From the NCBI GenBank assembly GCA_029207755.1, contig JARCOQ010000065.1, positions 388,501 through 452,500 of the forward strand: DNA of 64,000 bases, in the 5' to 3' direction. The position numbers and the translations under genes were made by a program. This document shows, one piece after another, positions 46,368 to 57,842 of the stretch. This stretch comes from Chamaea fasciata. Taxonomy: Eukaryota; Chordata; Aves; Passeriformes; Sylviidae. The stretch's first letter is position 1. Every line of letters starts with the position of its first letter. The notes below the pieces were generated by a model. The model had not been told where the DNA came from and made no database searches. It saw only the letters and a list, made by a program, of their open reading frames with translations.

Positions 46368-48305
46368 TATCAGAAAACCATTCGAAGGGAAGTGCAAAAA
46401 AATTCCCCGAGGATGAAGACTCCTCTCACTGTGCTGATTCAGTTGCCAAGTTTGTCTCTTTAAGTATCGGAGATGAATTTTCTGGTGTGGTTTCTCACAT
46501 TAAAATCCTGACACCTTTTTTTGTCAGCGGATGCAAAATGCCCGTAAGTGATGGGCTGGAAATGGGATGTAGAATTCCTAGTATGGCATTTTTCTCTTTG
46601 GTACGCAGTGGCTGGAGGAAGGTGATTTTTTCATCTGTGTCCATGTGCAGCCTTTTAATTCTGGGTAATCAGTAGCAAATTGTGTCCTTTGGGAAGAAGT
46701 GGCCTACCTCATCATCTGCCTGTTGTTGGAAGAGCTGTCTTCCTTGGTTTCTTCTTGGCATGCCTCCACTAGCTTGCTTTCAATTTGCACTGGCATCAAC
46801 TTTGTCACTTTGCTGAAAAAATCCATCACTGGTTTTCCCTGTCTGTTCCCTGACACACATGAGGGCTCTCTCTTGGATGTTAATGATTGAGGAGCCCTAG
46901 TCTGATCAATGCTAAACATTTGAAATAATCTCCATTAGATTACAAGATGTTCTTCCAGGCTTTGAGCTTAATTATTTTATAATGATTGCAAGACAGGCTG
47001 TGTTCCAAACCCTATGTGTTTTAACATCAGGTCAACTTGCTGAGCTTGAAGCATCTCTTAATGAATACTGTGACAAATTTCCCAGTAGTCCATCTTTCCG
47101 TCCTGCTGCTGGCAATGTGTGCTGTGCCCAGTTCACAGGTAAAAATGGAGTGCAAATACTAAGTTATGTCACTTAAATTTATTACCAAAAAGATGCATTT
47201 TGTAATTATGTTCAGAAATGTTTCATATAGAGTTTTTTGGTTTTGGTTTTTGGCTGTGGATAATGCTTGGTAGTGATTTAAAAACGATATCTGTAAAGTA
47301 CCAAATTTAAAATGTCCCTTTATTGAGCAAACTCTTAATACTGGATTCAGATTATTTAGAATAGAATGGAAAATTTGTGGTTTTTATGTTGCTAAGTACT
47401 ATTTCCCCAGGGTTGGAAATAAGTATATCTTTGACATTTCAGTCCCCAAAAGAAGCACAGAACAAATGGGATTATATGTAATGATGCTGCTCTGATAGAC
47501 TGCTTCTCAAAATGCTACTTAGCCAACACCTGGTAGTCCTGAGCTGTTCTGGGATGGATGTATTTTTATATTGGCCTGTCAAAAAAAGTAAAATTGTGTT
47601 CTCAGACATTACATCTGTATCTTCCTTTCTAGAAGACAGCCTTTGGTATCGTGCTGCTGTTACAGCTTATGCTTCTGAAGACACAGTTTTAGTGGACTAT
47701 ATGGATTATGGTAATTCTGACTCTCTTCCACTGACCAGACTTCGTCCTATAATTCCAAGCTTAATGGACTTGCCAGCTCAAGCCATAAGATGTAGCCTGG
47801 CAGGTATGAAAGTTTCAAACTAGACAGGGGAACAACAAGTGGTATTACATAACCATCACACCTGTAGTTATCTCACATTGAAACATGGGGAAGGATGGAG
47901 GTAATGGTAGGCATTATTTCCAGAATTCTTAACTTTTATGGCATATCTACGAGATGCGACAAATATTTCAGAATGTCCTTGCAGTTGTTGTACCTGTCCA
48001 CACATTGATGAGAGTTGGACTGACCTCAAACCTTTCCATACTATGTGACTTTCTAGATGTAAAGCCACCCTTGGGATCATGGACCTCAGAAGGTATTTCT
48101 TACATGAAAAGGCTGGTGAAAGACAAAGTGTTGACAGTAAAAGTAGTGGATAAAGAGAGTTCTGGATCTGTGGTGGAGCTTACAGATGCATCAGGTACCC
48201 CAGCAGTAAATACATCAAGCCTTCTCATCAAGGAAGGCTGGGCAGCTGAGAAACTGAGCATGGCCCTACCAGCAGCCAGAGGGAGTGATGATGAGCAAGC
48301 CCATG
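46368..48305 (+). pseudogene. TDRD1: TDRD1 Tudor 2 exons with a frameshift
   Basis: The exon at 46368-46543 reads SLSIGDEFSGVVSHIK. A seven-T run at 46,516-46,522 then changes frame: the conserved continuation (FCQRMQNA) lies one base out and would splice in phase 1 to the next exon. The exon at 47031 carries QLAELEASLNEYCDKF, and the exon at 47633 carries the Tudor core (SLWYRAAV, VDYMDYGNSDSLPL, AIRCSLAG). The exon at 48057 (GSWTSEGISYMKRLV) closes the extended Tudor fold. A single-base loss in a homopolymer could also be a sequencing error. Confidence 0.75.
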
Positions 48306-48889
48306 GTGAGTATGAACACATCTTGCTGCACTGGCATTATTTAACCTCCTGCTAGAGTGGGCACAGAGAATGCAAGCTCTTGTCTAGTAAACTTTTCAGT
48401 CTGGCTCATCAAGTCCAGCCTTCACAAGTCCATAAGCTTCTTTCAGGTGCCTGAGTATAATATACAGTGTCAATTTCTGTGACCAGTCTTTCTAGTAATC
48501 TTTTTTGCTCTTCCTCCTTAGATTGTTTCCAGTAGCCTTGGTGACAGTAGTTTCCCTCTTCTATGCTCCCTACCCAGTTTGCAGGAACCAAGGTTCCCCA
48601 GTGTCCCTCTTGCCCAGGCTGCTGCCAGCTAGTCTTTACCTTTCTGTGTGGTTACTCTTCCCTCTTATCTATGGCTTGCTCTTTTTGATAATGAAGAAAT
48701 GCATCAAACAGCTGGCATGCTTTTCTTACTTGGTTTTAGTCTGCAAAGAGGCTCTCACTGGTAATTAGTCTGTTGGACAGTTTATAACAAGAAATTCGAG
48801 GATGGGAATAAGCATTTGGGATTATTTTTTTTTCCTGTAAAAGTTACTTTAATTTCTTTTAATTCTGTGCTTTTCTCTGTCCTCTCTAG

Positions 48890-51491
48890 AGGACACAACG
48901 AACAAAGGAATGTGCAAGTGGATTAAATTAACTCTTAACCAAACACTCAGTGTCATAGTATGTACAATGTACAATCCTGGAGAATTCTACTGTCAGATTT
49001 CAAACAGCCATGGTAAGTTTATTCAGCTTAATTCTGTCTGATTTGTCATTTATTATAGTTCTAATGAACTACTGTGTCAAGTCAGCTTACAGCACGAAGG
49101 CTTTCCTCTGGAGTTTTTGTCTAAGAATACAAGTGGAGTGACAAAGAAATTGGATCATGGTATTGAAATCTGAAAATGTTGAAGATAAGCAGTAGAGGAG
49201 AGTGAAAGAGTTACCATAACCTAGCCAAAGGATATCTTAAATTGTATTTCACTGAAAGAGTGGCCAGGCATTGGAATAAGTTTTCCAGGAAGGTGGTAGA
49301 GTTCTTGCCTCTGGAAGTGTGCAAGAGGCATCTGGATATGGTACTTAGGGGTGATAATGGTGGTGCTGACTTAATGGTTGGACTAAATGATCTTGAAGGT
49401 CTTTTCCACCCTTCATGATTTATTGATTCTGTTAATAAAAGCAAGTAAGAGAAATGTTCCCTGTGCCAAGACAGTGTTTACTGGAGCTCTCTTCTAGTAC
49501 GCTCTTGTAATTTATAAAAACTTAAAGAGATCTAATAATGAAAGTGCAGCCATTGAGATGTGACTTCCTATTGGATTAGTTAAAAAGGAATCTTGTTTCT
49601 CTATCAGAAGCCTATATAAAGACTTCTGATTACCACTGGCCTTTTAAGTGCTAGAAAAGGAATGTGACAAAATTCAGTGGCTGAAGAGGGAGCTAAAGGC
49701 ATTCAAACAAAAAATATGGGGTAGCTCTTAAAAAGTCAGGGATGTTTGTTCATTGGCTTACATAGTCAAGGAATGCATTTGAAAGTTAACAAGGAAACTG
49801 TAGAGTGAACAGCATTGATAAAATTTAAGTCAGCTCATTTCACTGATCTCATCTTGTTTTTTCAGAGTCACTTGCTCTAAACTCACTTAACAAATCGTTG
49901 TCTGAATACTGTCAGAAAACACCTCCAGATGTTTTTGAGCCTGAGATTGGAGACCTTTGCTGTGCTTTCTACTCTGGCAAGTAACAGACTTAAAATGCTT
50001 TTGTTTTTATAGGGTGAGCATGAAAAATTAGCTGATAGTTTACATTGGCAGAGGACAGCAAAGAATTTTTTTTTACTTACTAACAAGTGAAGGCTGGTAA
50101 ACTTAGCAAATTTGTGAAGTAATTATTAATCTTTTCTTTAATCTTTTCTAAAATTAGAGGATGGTAACTGGTACCGTGGGGTGGTGCAAGATGTCACTTC
50201 AGATGGGAGTGTTCAAGTGAGCTTTGTGGACTATGGAAATACTGAGGAGGTACTACTGGATAATATCCTCCTGATCTCATCCTCGTTCCTGAAACTTCCA
50301 TTTCAAGCCATTAAATGCTGACTCTCAGGTGAATCCTGTGAACTTTCTCTTACAAGGGCTCTTGCTTTTAGAGACTTGCTGCTTTGGGGGAAGGAGGTGG
50401 TGACAGGGAATACTCTGCAGAGCTCTGTAATTCTGTAGTTTTGGATTTGTTTGTTTGCTTTCACTTCTCTGAACTCCTGCCAGTTCTCTGGAGTGATCTC
50501 CATGGATTTCACTTACTGCTTCACTGGTCAAAGGGTGCTTGTTTAGCACTGCGTCATCCTGTAGTGCTTTCTGGTTTTTGGTTGTTGCCCTGCTAGGAAT
50601 AAATGTGCTTTTGTTCAACTTTACTTCTCAAAATTTTTGAAGGCAAGGGAGCTAATCTGTTTTAATGAAGCAAGTTGGCCTTTCAGTTCTCTTTCATTTG
50701 GCACTGTACTTGTATTTGTACTTGTATTTGGCTGTTTCTCAATGCTCTGCAAATTCCTTTTCCACACCATTCAAAATTCTGCAGAATTTTTCTTTCTTTC
50801 TGATGTAGTCTGTTTGGTTTAAAAATGAAAAATGTGGAAACAGGAATAAGCTCAAAACCTCATTTTGTTCAAGTGTCTTTTGCAGTTCCCCCACCCACCC
50901 ACTCTTAAAACACATAGGTTTTGTCTGCTTCTTTGATAAAAAGGTCTGATTATACTGATTCAAAAACAGTTTTACTGGTGTTGTTTGTGCTAAGGATTTA
51001 CTTGGTTGAATCATAAAATATAGAAGATGAAACTTTGGAGTCCTGAGGAAATGTTGGCATTTAGAAAAAAGGAGGAGGAGGGAGAGCAGTTAACAGGATG
51101 AAGGACAATGTGTTGCCCTAGGGTAGTAAAAGTGGCCTTGATATTTCAGGGTATGCTCTAAAGAAATTTTTTAAAGGAAATTATAATGCTGAGGAAAATT
51201 AATATTAATGAAGGGAGATATTTTAACAGTTATTTTACTTCCTAGGTATAAAGCCTGGAAATAGCAAATGGAATCCAGAAGCTACAAAAAGATTTCATAT
51301 GTACACTTCAGGCTTAGAGCTTCAAGCCACAGTAACTTCTATTTCTGAGGATGGGGCAGGTGTAGTGCTTACTGACAATTCCACAGATTGTCCAAAAACG
51401 ATCAATGAGATACTAACTTCAGAAAATCTGGTTGTAAAAGAAGTTCTACATGATAAAAATAAGTTCCCAGACAAGTCTGTTGACCAAAAAG
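48890..51491 (+). pseudogene. TDRD1: TDRD1 Tudor 3 exons with a TGA and a GC-AG intron
   Basis: Exons 48890-49012 (GEFYCQISNSH), 49866-49976 (SLSEYCQKTPPD, LCCAFYSG), 50158-50328 (NWYRGVVQDV, VDYGNTEEVLL) and 51246-51491 follow TDRD1. Phase requires the donor after 49,976 to be GCAAGT, a recognised GC-AG type. At 50,319-50,321 an in-frame TGA stands in the AIKC-x-L motif, seven bases before the donor. The equivalent place in Tudor 2 and Tudor 4 is Ser (C-S-L-A-G). Confidence 0.78.
49230..49440 (+). mobile_element. CR1 LINE 3' end in a TDRD1 intron
   Basis: Contains CATTGGAATAAGTTTTCCAGG, GGTGGTAGAGTTCTTGCC, and a GATCTTGAAGGTCTTTTCCACC end followed by ATTGATTCTG. Confidence 0.8.
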
Positions 51492-52007
51492 GTAATTAAA
51501 GGAATGTTAACTTTTACATTTAAAAAGAATTTTCAGTATTCCAGCCTTTAACTGTTATTTTCTTTTTTAACTACAGTTAATATCAATGCATAGTTTTGGT
51601 TATATTGTCAGTTTTTACAGTTGAACACCAGCTGCCTTGCAGGTGGCATTACAGACAAAAAGAGAAAGGTAAAAATAGCTGTGTTTGTCTCAAATGAAGG
51701 TTGTTTGACTCTGTGGGAATCAGAGAATTAGAAGTTTTCTATGACTGAACCTTTTCTCATGTTTGCTTTTCAGGATCTTATTTTTTCTGAGGTGTTTTTT
51801 ACTTGAGCTATTTTTATATGCCAACAGTTTATGAGCAGCAAAGTTAGGATAATTTATCTTGGTTTAGATTTGTCTTCCTGAAGGGAAGATAATGTATTTG
51901 TGTCTGAAATTGAAAAACTTATTCTAAATATCAAATAACACTTCCTTAAAATGTATGTATGCTTGGTGGACAGTGATAACACTGCATTTTCTTGCTATTT
52001 CTATTAG

Positions 52008-53690
52008 CAACCTCAGTTGGGCACTGGAAGTCAATTGAATTGGCTGTAGATGAAACCATGTCTGTCTGGGTAACAGAAGTTGTAAGCCCAAATTTGTTCT
52101 ATGCTGTACCAGCTCCAAATAAAGGTAAGAAAAAGTGTTCATTGCTCCTAGTAGCAGTAAGAAGTCACTGTTACAAGCTAGTTAATAAAATGAATGTGTG
52201 TGGTGAACTGAACCGTGTGGAAATGTATCTTGGGCAGGAGGAAAATATAAAAAAATTATATTTTATATCAAAGGTGGGAGCAGGGGGGCATAAGTATGCT
52301 CTTCATTGTACTGAGATGTGGTTAGTGAATGTGGGTTTTTTCTCTAGGTCCAAAGAAGCTCCTTAAGGACCTGATTTCACTGGAGGACTATTGTAGATCT
52401 TGTAACAAAGAGCCCTTCCTACCAAAACTGGGTGAAGCCTGTTGTGCTCAGTTTTCAGGTGAGACAATCGTTTGTCCTTCCATTTCCTTGGCCAGTGTAA
52501 AACACAGCTTTCATTTTTGCTTTAGACAAAGGAAAAACAACTTGAAAGTGCTTATGGATCTCTTAACTGTGCTTCTTGTCAATTGGCCTTTTATATATCC
52601 ACCACAGTATTTAAAAATTTCTGGAAAACTCTATGGTTTCTTATTCTCAGGATAAACTGTGTTTATAAGATGATTCTTCAGACATGACCATTCTTGTCCC
52701 AATCTTTTCAGGCAATGGCAATTGGTACAGGGCTGTTGTTCAGGAAGTTTCCCAAGCTGCAGTGAAAGTACTGTATGGAGACTATGGCAGCACAGAAATT
52801 TTACCCCTTTCAAAGGTGCTGCCAATCACAGATTCCTATTTGAAGCTGCCTTTTCAGACAATTACATGTTCACTTGCAGGTAAAAAAGCCTCCCCAAAAT
52901 AAGCAAAAAAAACCCCACCCCAAAAACCCCTGACTGGTTTTCTTGAACATTATAAATTTCATATAATTATAACATAATAATAATAACATTATAAATTATA
53001 CCACCAGAACAGGTGGTGGTGTTCATTCCTTAATACTGGTAAACAAAATGATGATCTTCTGAAATTGTATATTGGTAAACATGGTAAAAGCTGGTTTAGA
53101 AAACATGATTTTAGTTCATCATGTCTAGAATTTAAGCTATTTGTATTAGGAAAATTTAGCATCATATTTTCCAAAACATGTACGTACGATTCAAGTTAGA
53201 GCTTAAAGGAATTATTTATACAACAAACTTGATTTTCCTTTTTTTGCAGGAATAGAGAAAGCTGAGTGGTCTCCATTAGTGCTTGACAAGTTGAAAAAAC
53301 TATTATTGAAGCAATATGTCACAATTACAGTGAAAGGGATTAATGGAAATGTTAACTTAGTCACAGTGGAGAAACAGTTTGACAATGGTTCTGTGAATGT
53401 AGCTGACAAACTGCTAAAGGAGGGTTTGGTCGGGTTCTGCAGTGCTGAAAACTCGCACCCTGCACATCAAGGTACATACTTTAGCTTGATTACTTCAGTT
53501 TACTTATTCTGAAGGGCTTGTAAGCACAGGGGGTGGCTAAATGACTTTCTGTTCTAAAAATCCTGGACAATGCTACATGTTACCTCTTAAATTAGGGAAG
53601 GAATGTACCTGTGTATTTTGCTCATTCACTTTGGTTTTTGTAGGTAACGGAGGCGAGACCAGCTGCTGCTGCACGGAATTAAAAGTGCAA
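52008..53690 (+). CDS. TDRD1: TDRD1 Tudor 4 exons and C-terminal region
   Basis: Exons 52008-52124 (VSPNLFYAVPAPNK), 52348-52458 (EACCAQFSG), 52712-52879 (GNWYRAVVQEV, YGDYGSTEILPL, ITCSLAG), 53250-53471 (VTITVKGINGNVNLVTVE) and 53644-53690 (SCCCTELKVQ) are open and in phase. The Tudor core has YGDYGS where DYGN is usual, so the aromatic cage region is partly altered. The final exon ends at a GTAAG donor. The last TDRD1 exon is not visible; PAK3-like exons follow instead. Confidence 0.78.
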
Positions 53691-53864
53691 GTAAGATTCA
53701 CTCCAAGCAATACTTTCTTTTTAATGTTTCCAGAGTTCAAAAGAAACCCTGTGTAGGAAGAAAATGGGAGTAGGAGGAGTAATAGCTACTGAAACATGGA
53801 AGTTTCATGAAATGTATCCTGACACTTTTTCTCAGGGTTTTTTTATAGACAGTAGTAATTAGAG

Positions 53865-54583
53865 CACTCTGAAGCTGCTCGATTCCTGATAGCCACAAAA
53901 GGGATCCCAGAGCTGCAGCAGCCCAAGCTCCTCTCCCCTTTGCTGCGTGACTTCCTGAGCTGCTGCCTGCAGAGAGACGAGGCGCGGCGCTGGTCTGCCA
54001 AGGAGCTGCTGCAGGTAAAATGCCAAGGGGCTGCAGGGGAAACTGTGTCCCAGGGACGGGCTCCTCCTGCACTGAAGTGCAAGGCATCAGGGGAGCCTCC
54101 TCCTCCTCACCTCCACTCTTGGTGCTGTTCAAATGAGAACAGCCAGGAATCCTAGACTGGGCTGGGCTGGCAAGGGCCTGTAAGGGTCATCTGCTCCAAG
54201 TGCCCTGCAATATGACCAGGGACCTCTTTCAAGAGATCAGGATGCTCAGACCGGAGATATTTCCAGGCCTGGGGCATTTAGCAGCTCTTGCAGCAAGCTG
54301 TGCCAATGTGGCCCCACTGTTGCTCCTTAGACCTACTCTGACTCAATCCCCTTTTCATTGAAAAAAAGATTACCCTGCCTTTGGGGCTCTTAGCTTGGAA
54401 AGTAATGGTTCATTCTTGGCCTTTTTGTTTTCCTTTGTGCAGCATCCATTTGTAACATCGGCCAAGCCTACATCCAGCCTGGTGCCACTCATCCTTACAT
54501 TTAAGAAGTGGAAGGAGTTGACAGGAATGGACCAGTCACTTAAAAACTTTTTCCTCCATCACCAGCATCGTAGAAGATTGTAG
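53865..54583 (+). CDS. PAK3-like kinase, last two exons only
   Basis: The first exon (start about 53,863 or 53,865, end 54,014) reads RFLIATKGIPELQQPKLL, then SPLLRDFLSCCLQRDEARRW and SAKELLQ, ending at GTAAAA. The second (54,443-54,583) reads HPFVTSAKPTSSLVPLIL and runs to TAG. This is the end of the kinase domain and the tail of p21-activated kinases (LIATxGxPELQ, RDFLxxCL, SAKELLQH). An AATAAA follows at about 54,659. The ATP-binding and catalytic exons are absent, so no active kinase is encoded here. A PAK3-like family is known to be expanded in songbirds. Confidence 0.8.
54150..54340 (-). mobile_element. CR1-like fragment, antisense
   Basis: GGGTCATCTGCTCCAAGTGCC and the following GACC-rich blocks resemble reverse-complement CR1, in the intron between the two PAK3-like exons. 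Diverged. Confidence 0.45.
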
Positions 54584-54699
54584 AGTAGGATTGTAGCTAG
54601 GATTGTAGAGTAGGATTTTAGCCTAGGATTGTAGGGTAGTATTTTGGCCTAGGATTGTAAATAAAGTTTCTGAAACCTCAAGTCATTTTGAAGATTCTC

Positions 54700-55640
54700 C
54701 TCCTTCTGAGCCTGTGAGAATGCTCAACATTTCCTTCTGAGCTGTCCATTTTTGCTTAGAGGTGGAAAGTGACATTGATGCCTTCTTTGGTACGGTTTGA
54801 AGGGGGAGTAGGCTCTTCTTTCGTCATGCTCTCCAGACCGCAGTGCCTTTGGAATATGGCCCACTGGCTGGGTTTTACCCAGCTGTGGCACTTGTGTTTG
54901 AGGCAGGAAGGGCGGTGGCATTTGCAGGCAGAACCAAAGGACGAGTGGGGCAGCCCAAATACCCTGTGCAGATGCAGGCCTTGAGCTCTGACTTGAGAGC
55001 ATTTGGGTTCCTGCCACTTGCATTTGTATCCCTAAGTGCAATCTCTTTGTCTGGGGGAGAGTTTTGCCCAAGTGAGACAGCAAGAAAAATCAGGGAGGCT
55101 GCTGGGAAAGGCGCAGAGCTGGTGCAGAGCTGTCAGCGGCTGCAGGGTGAGCCCAGGCCCCACCTTGCCCAGGCTGGAGCCCCAGCAGAGCCCTGGCAGA
55201 GCCCGGAGCAGCCTGAGCCTGGGCAGAGGCAGCTGCAAGGAGGCCCTTGGAGCTGCAAGAGGCAGCAGCCCGGCCCTGGGTGCCTCTTGGGGGCCCCGGG
55301 CGAATCCTGCGCTCTCAGAGCCCAGCTGGCAGCCAACTGCTCCCGAGGGGAAGCGTGGCCATGCTGGGCACAGCACAGACCGGTGGCATCGGCCGTCCGG
55401 AGCGTGCACAGGAGCAGAGAAAGGCAAACCACAGCCGAGGGCTGCAGGCCTGGCTGAGGATTGCCACCCTTGTGCCGGCTGCCCTGTAACTCCTGGCCAA
55501 GGTGAGCAGTGTGTGCAGCGCTCTGGGCACAGGGGAGGGAGCCGGCCCTGGCCAAGCCGAGCCGTGCCGCGCTGAGCCGAGCTGTGCCGAGCTGAGTCGT
55601 GCCGAGCCGAGCTGCGGCCATTGCCCTCCGGCCGTTGTGG
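54700..55640. other. GC-rich upstream region of the HSF5-like gene
   Basis: Open frames on both strands overlap and lack motifs. A GAGCCGAGC-type repeat at 55,555-55,615 precedes the HSF5-like start. No separate gene is supported. Confidence 0.35.
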
Positions 55641-55652
55641 CCACAGTCAGCG

Positions 55653-56258
55653 ATGGACGCCATGGCGGAGCTGCCGCTGCCCGCCGGGCTCAGCGCCGGC
55701 ACCTTCCCCGCCAAGCTGTGGCGCCTGGCGAACAGCCCCCGCGTCCGCTCCGTGCGCTGGGACAGCCAGGCCCGGGGGCTGCTCATCGAGCGCTGCCTCT
55801 TGGAGCGGGAGCCGCTCGGCCCGGGCGGCTCCCAGGGGCCGGCCCCGCACACCTTCCGGGCCACGCGGTTGCGCAACTTCCTGCGCCAGCTCAACTGCTA
55901 CGGCTGCCGCTAGGTGCCGGGCCGGCCTGGCGATGCCGGCGCCTGGCGCCACTACACGAACCCCTGGTTTCGTCGCGACCGCCCCGACCTCCTGCTCCGC
56001 ATCAGGCGCCGGAGCGCGGCCAACAGGCAGCGGCTGGCGGCGGGGCGGGAGGGGCGCAGGCGCCCGCCCTGCAGCTCCCAGCAGCTCCCCAGGGCGCGGC
56101 CGCCGCTGCCGCCCGGGCGCCCGCCCCACGGCTTCCTTCTGCTGCACAGGGAGCGGGTGCTGCCGGACGGCCGGGAGCTGCGCTGTGCCCGGCTCGGCCC
56201 CTTCCAGAAGCCGCCCAGGGAGCTCCACAGGCATCAGGAGATGATCATCCCTGAATGA
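55653..56258 (+). pseudogene. HSF5-like DNA-binding-domain gene with one in-frame TAG
   Basis: HSF proteins bind heat-shock elements through a winged-helix domain. From ATG 55,653 the frame reads MDAMAELPLPAG, then FPAKLWRLANSPRVRSVRW, then RATRLRNFLRQLNCYGCR. TAG at 55,911 stands where HSF proteins have Lys (RKV). After it the same frame continues with HYTNPWFRRDRPDLLLRIRR to TGA at 56,256. The long insert in the domain and the FPAKLWRL..SPR wording are closest to HSF5. The gene appears to be one exon of 202 codons and would yield 86 residues. An AATAAA lies at 56,305. One substitution is the only lesion. Confidence 0.78.
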
Positions 56259-56310
56259 CTCCCCTGTTTTCCCTTGAGCCCAGGGACATTCCTGTTGGAT
56301 GATCAATAAA

Positions 56311-57221
56311 CCCCTTCAGCAAACCCAGAGTTGTGTCCCTCTGTGTGTGTGTGCGTGTGTGTGTGTGTGGACGTGTCTAGATGTCTACTGTCCTAGTATT
56401 TGGCTTGCCAGGGCATTGCAGAGACCCTCTGTGGGGACAAGGGCCCTTGGGGAGCTGTGGGCAGGTCCCAGCCTGGGGCAGTTAGAGCCTTGTTGGGGAT
56501 GGGATCCCTGGGAGTCTTTGCGCGGGGCAGCTGTGCAGAGAGGGAGCCAGGTACTCTGAGATGGCAGAGTGGCTGCAGGTGTGACAGGGCGAGAGGCAAG
56601 GCAGGGTATACTCCCATCTGGAATCTGCTCTGGGGCTGGAGACAGAAGCAGTTTGGTGTCTGCAGGGTTGAGAAATGGGGCGCTGTGGATGTGGCAAGTG
56701 CTACAGCTGAGTAATTCTCAAAGCTTCAGCTGTGTCTGCAGGTGTTCACCATTCCCCATTGCCTGGAGATCCCAGTTATGCGGCTGATCCTATTAGCCAT
56801 GATCCCATTGTTCTCCCACATTCCACTTTGGGGCTGGGTTCAGCTCTAGAGTGTCCTGCAGGGAAAGCTCCCGGAGGGGAGGAGCACTGGGAGATGCGGG
56901 GATCTGGGGGACTGTTGGAGGATGGATAGTGTTGGAGTAGGGATCCACTTGCCTTCAGCTCCCTGCCAAATCCCTTGGCCCCCAGAGGTACTTGGGCCCT
57001 ACAGGGGCAGGCGGCCCGTGCAGGAAGTCGGCGAGATGCCAGGGCCGCAGGAGGGATGGACTCTGTGCCAGGGCTGGGCTCATAGCCAGGGCTGAGGGCT
57101 GTGCTAAACTGGGTTTTGGCCTGAGGCATGTACGGGAGGGGGCAGGGAGAAGTTCTGGAGGGGATTAAGGTGCTCCCGCTCTGGTGCCACCTCAGCCAGA
57201 GCTGCCCAGTGTGATAGGAAG
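56311..57221. other. Intergenic sequence; (GT)n near 56,343-56,368
   Basis: A short GTGTGT microsatellite follows the poly(A) signal of the HSF5-like gene. No gene is supported. Confidence 0.3.
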
Positions 57222-57842
57222 ATGAAGGTGGCTCTGCTCAGCATGGCCCTGCTCCTCCCCATCCTGCTGTGCCTCCCAGTACAGGCCAAGATGAGGCCCA
57301 ATATCACAATGTCCCTATATCCTACCCTATGTAGCCTACCATCCCATCCTTTTGGCCTCCTCAGACATCTCCTCTCCAGGTTCTCCTCTTGGTTGGATTC
57401 CCTCCCACTGATCATTCCCAATTCTTTTTCCCCCCTTTTCCCCCTCAGTCCTTTGCCTATCTCCCTGTCCACGGCAGCACCGTCTCCTGATGCCATTCCT
57501 GGACTCCTCACCTACTCCCAAACCATCTCCCAGCCTCTCTGGTTTTGTCCTCATCTATCCTGTTTCTTCTGTCTCCATCAAGCCCCTCCCTTGCAATCCC
57601 ATGTCCCTACAATGGAATTCCTTTCTTCTCCCCTGTATCCAACAGGGCCCCTTCCACACCCTCAGCCCAGTCCCTTGGGCTCTTCAGGTCACCCCACTTC
57701 AGTGTCTTTCATCTCCTTGGAGGCTCTCAACCCCCATCCCATTGTCTGCACCTCCACCCTGATCCATGCACCCGTGTCCCCCCACAGCCCTACAAGGCCC
57801 AATCCAGCCCAGACCTTTGCAATCCTTTCCAGGCACTCCTGA
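57222..57842 (+). CDS. Possible signal-peptide exon of a secreted protein
   Basis: The ATG at 57,222 opens with MKVALLSMALLLPILLCLP, then VQAK. It has the charge, hydrophobic core and small-residue end of a signal peptide. The frame then runs on for about 180 codons of Pro-, Ser- and Leu-rich sequence, which looks like translated non-coding DNA. A first coding exon with the donor not identified is possible. I do not recognise the protein. Confidence 0.25.
   Translation: MKVALLSMALLLPILLCLPVQAKMRPNITMSLYPTLCSLPSHPFGLLRHLLSRFSSWLDSLPLIIPNSFSPLFPLSPLPISLSTAAPSPDAIPGLLTYSQTISQPLWFCPHLSCFFCLHQAPPLQSHVPTMEFLSSPLYPTGPLPHPQPSPLGSSGHPTSVSFISLEALNPHPIVCTSTLIHAPVSPHSPTRPNPAQTFAILSRHS

Larger units (their letters stand above)
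41175..53690 (+). pseudogene. TDRD1: TDRD1 (Tudor domain-containing 1), decayed copy
   Basis: TDRD1 is a germ-cell scaffold of the nuage. It binds methylated PIWI proteins through Tudor domains and acts in piRNA transposon silencing. Exons read by eye: 41175-41293, 42422-42486, 42683-42827, 43216-43321, 43641-43680, 45191-45239, 45544-45629, 45963-46043, 46368-46543, 47031-47138, 47633-47803, 48057-48305, 48890-49012, 49866-49976, 50158-50328, 51246-51491, 52008-52124, 52348-52458, 52712-52879, 53250-53471, 53644-53690. Most internal junctions from 47,031 on share phase 1. Lesions: most of Tudor 1 is absent, the MYND finger has lost ligands, a T-run shifts the frame in the 46368 exon, and TGA interrupts Tudor 3. 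Splice sites remain good, so a transcript is plausible but a full protein is not. Confidence 0.85.
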
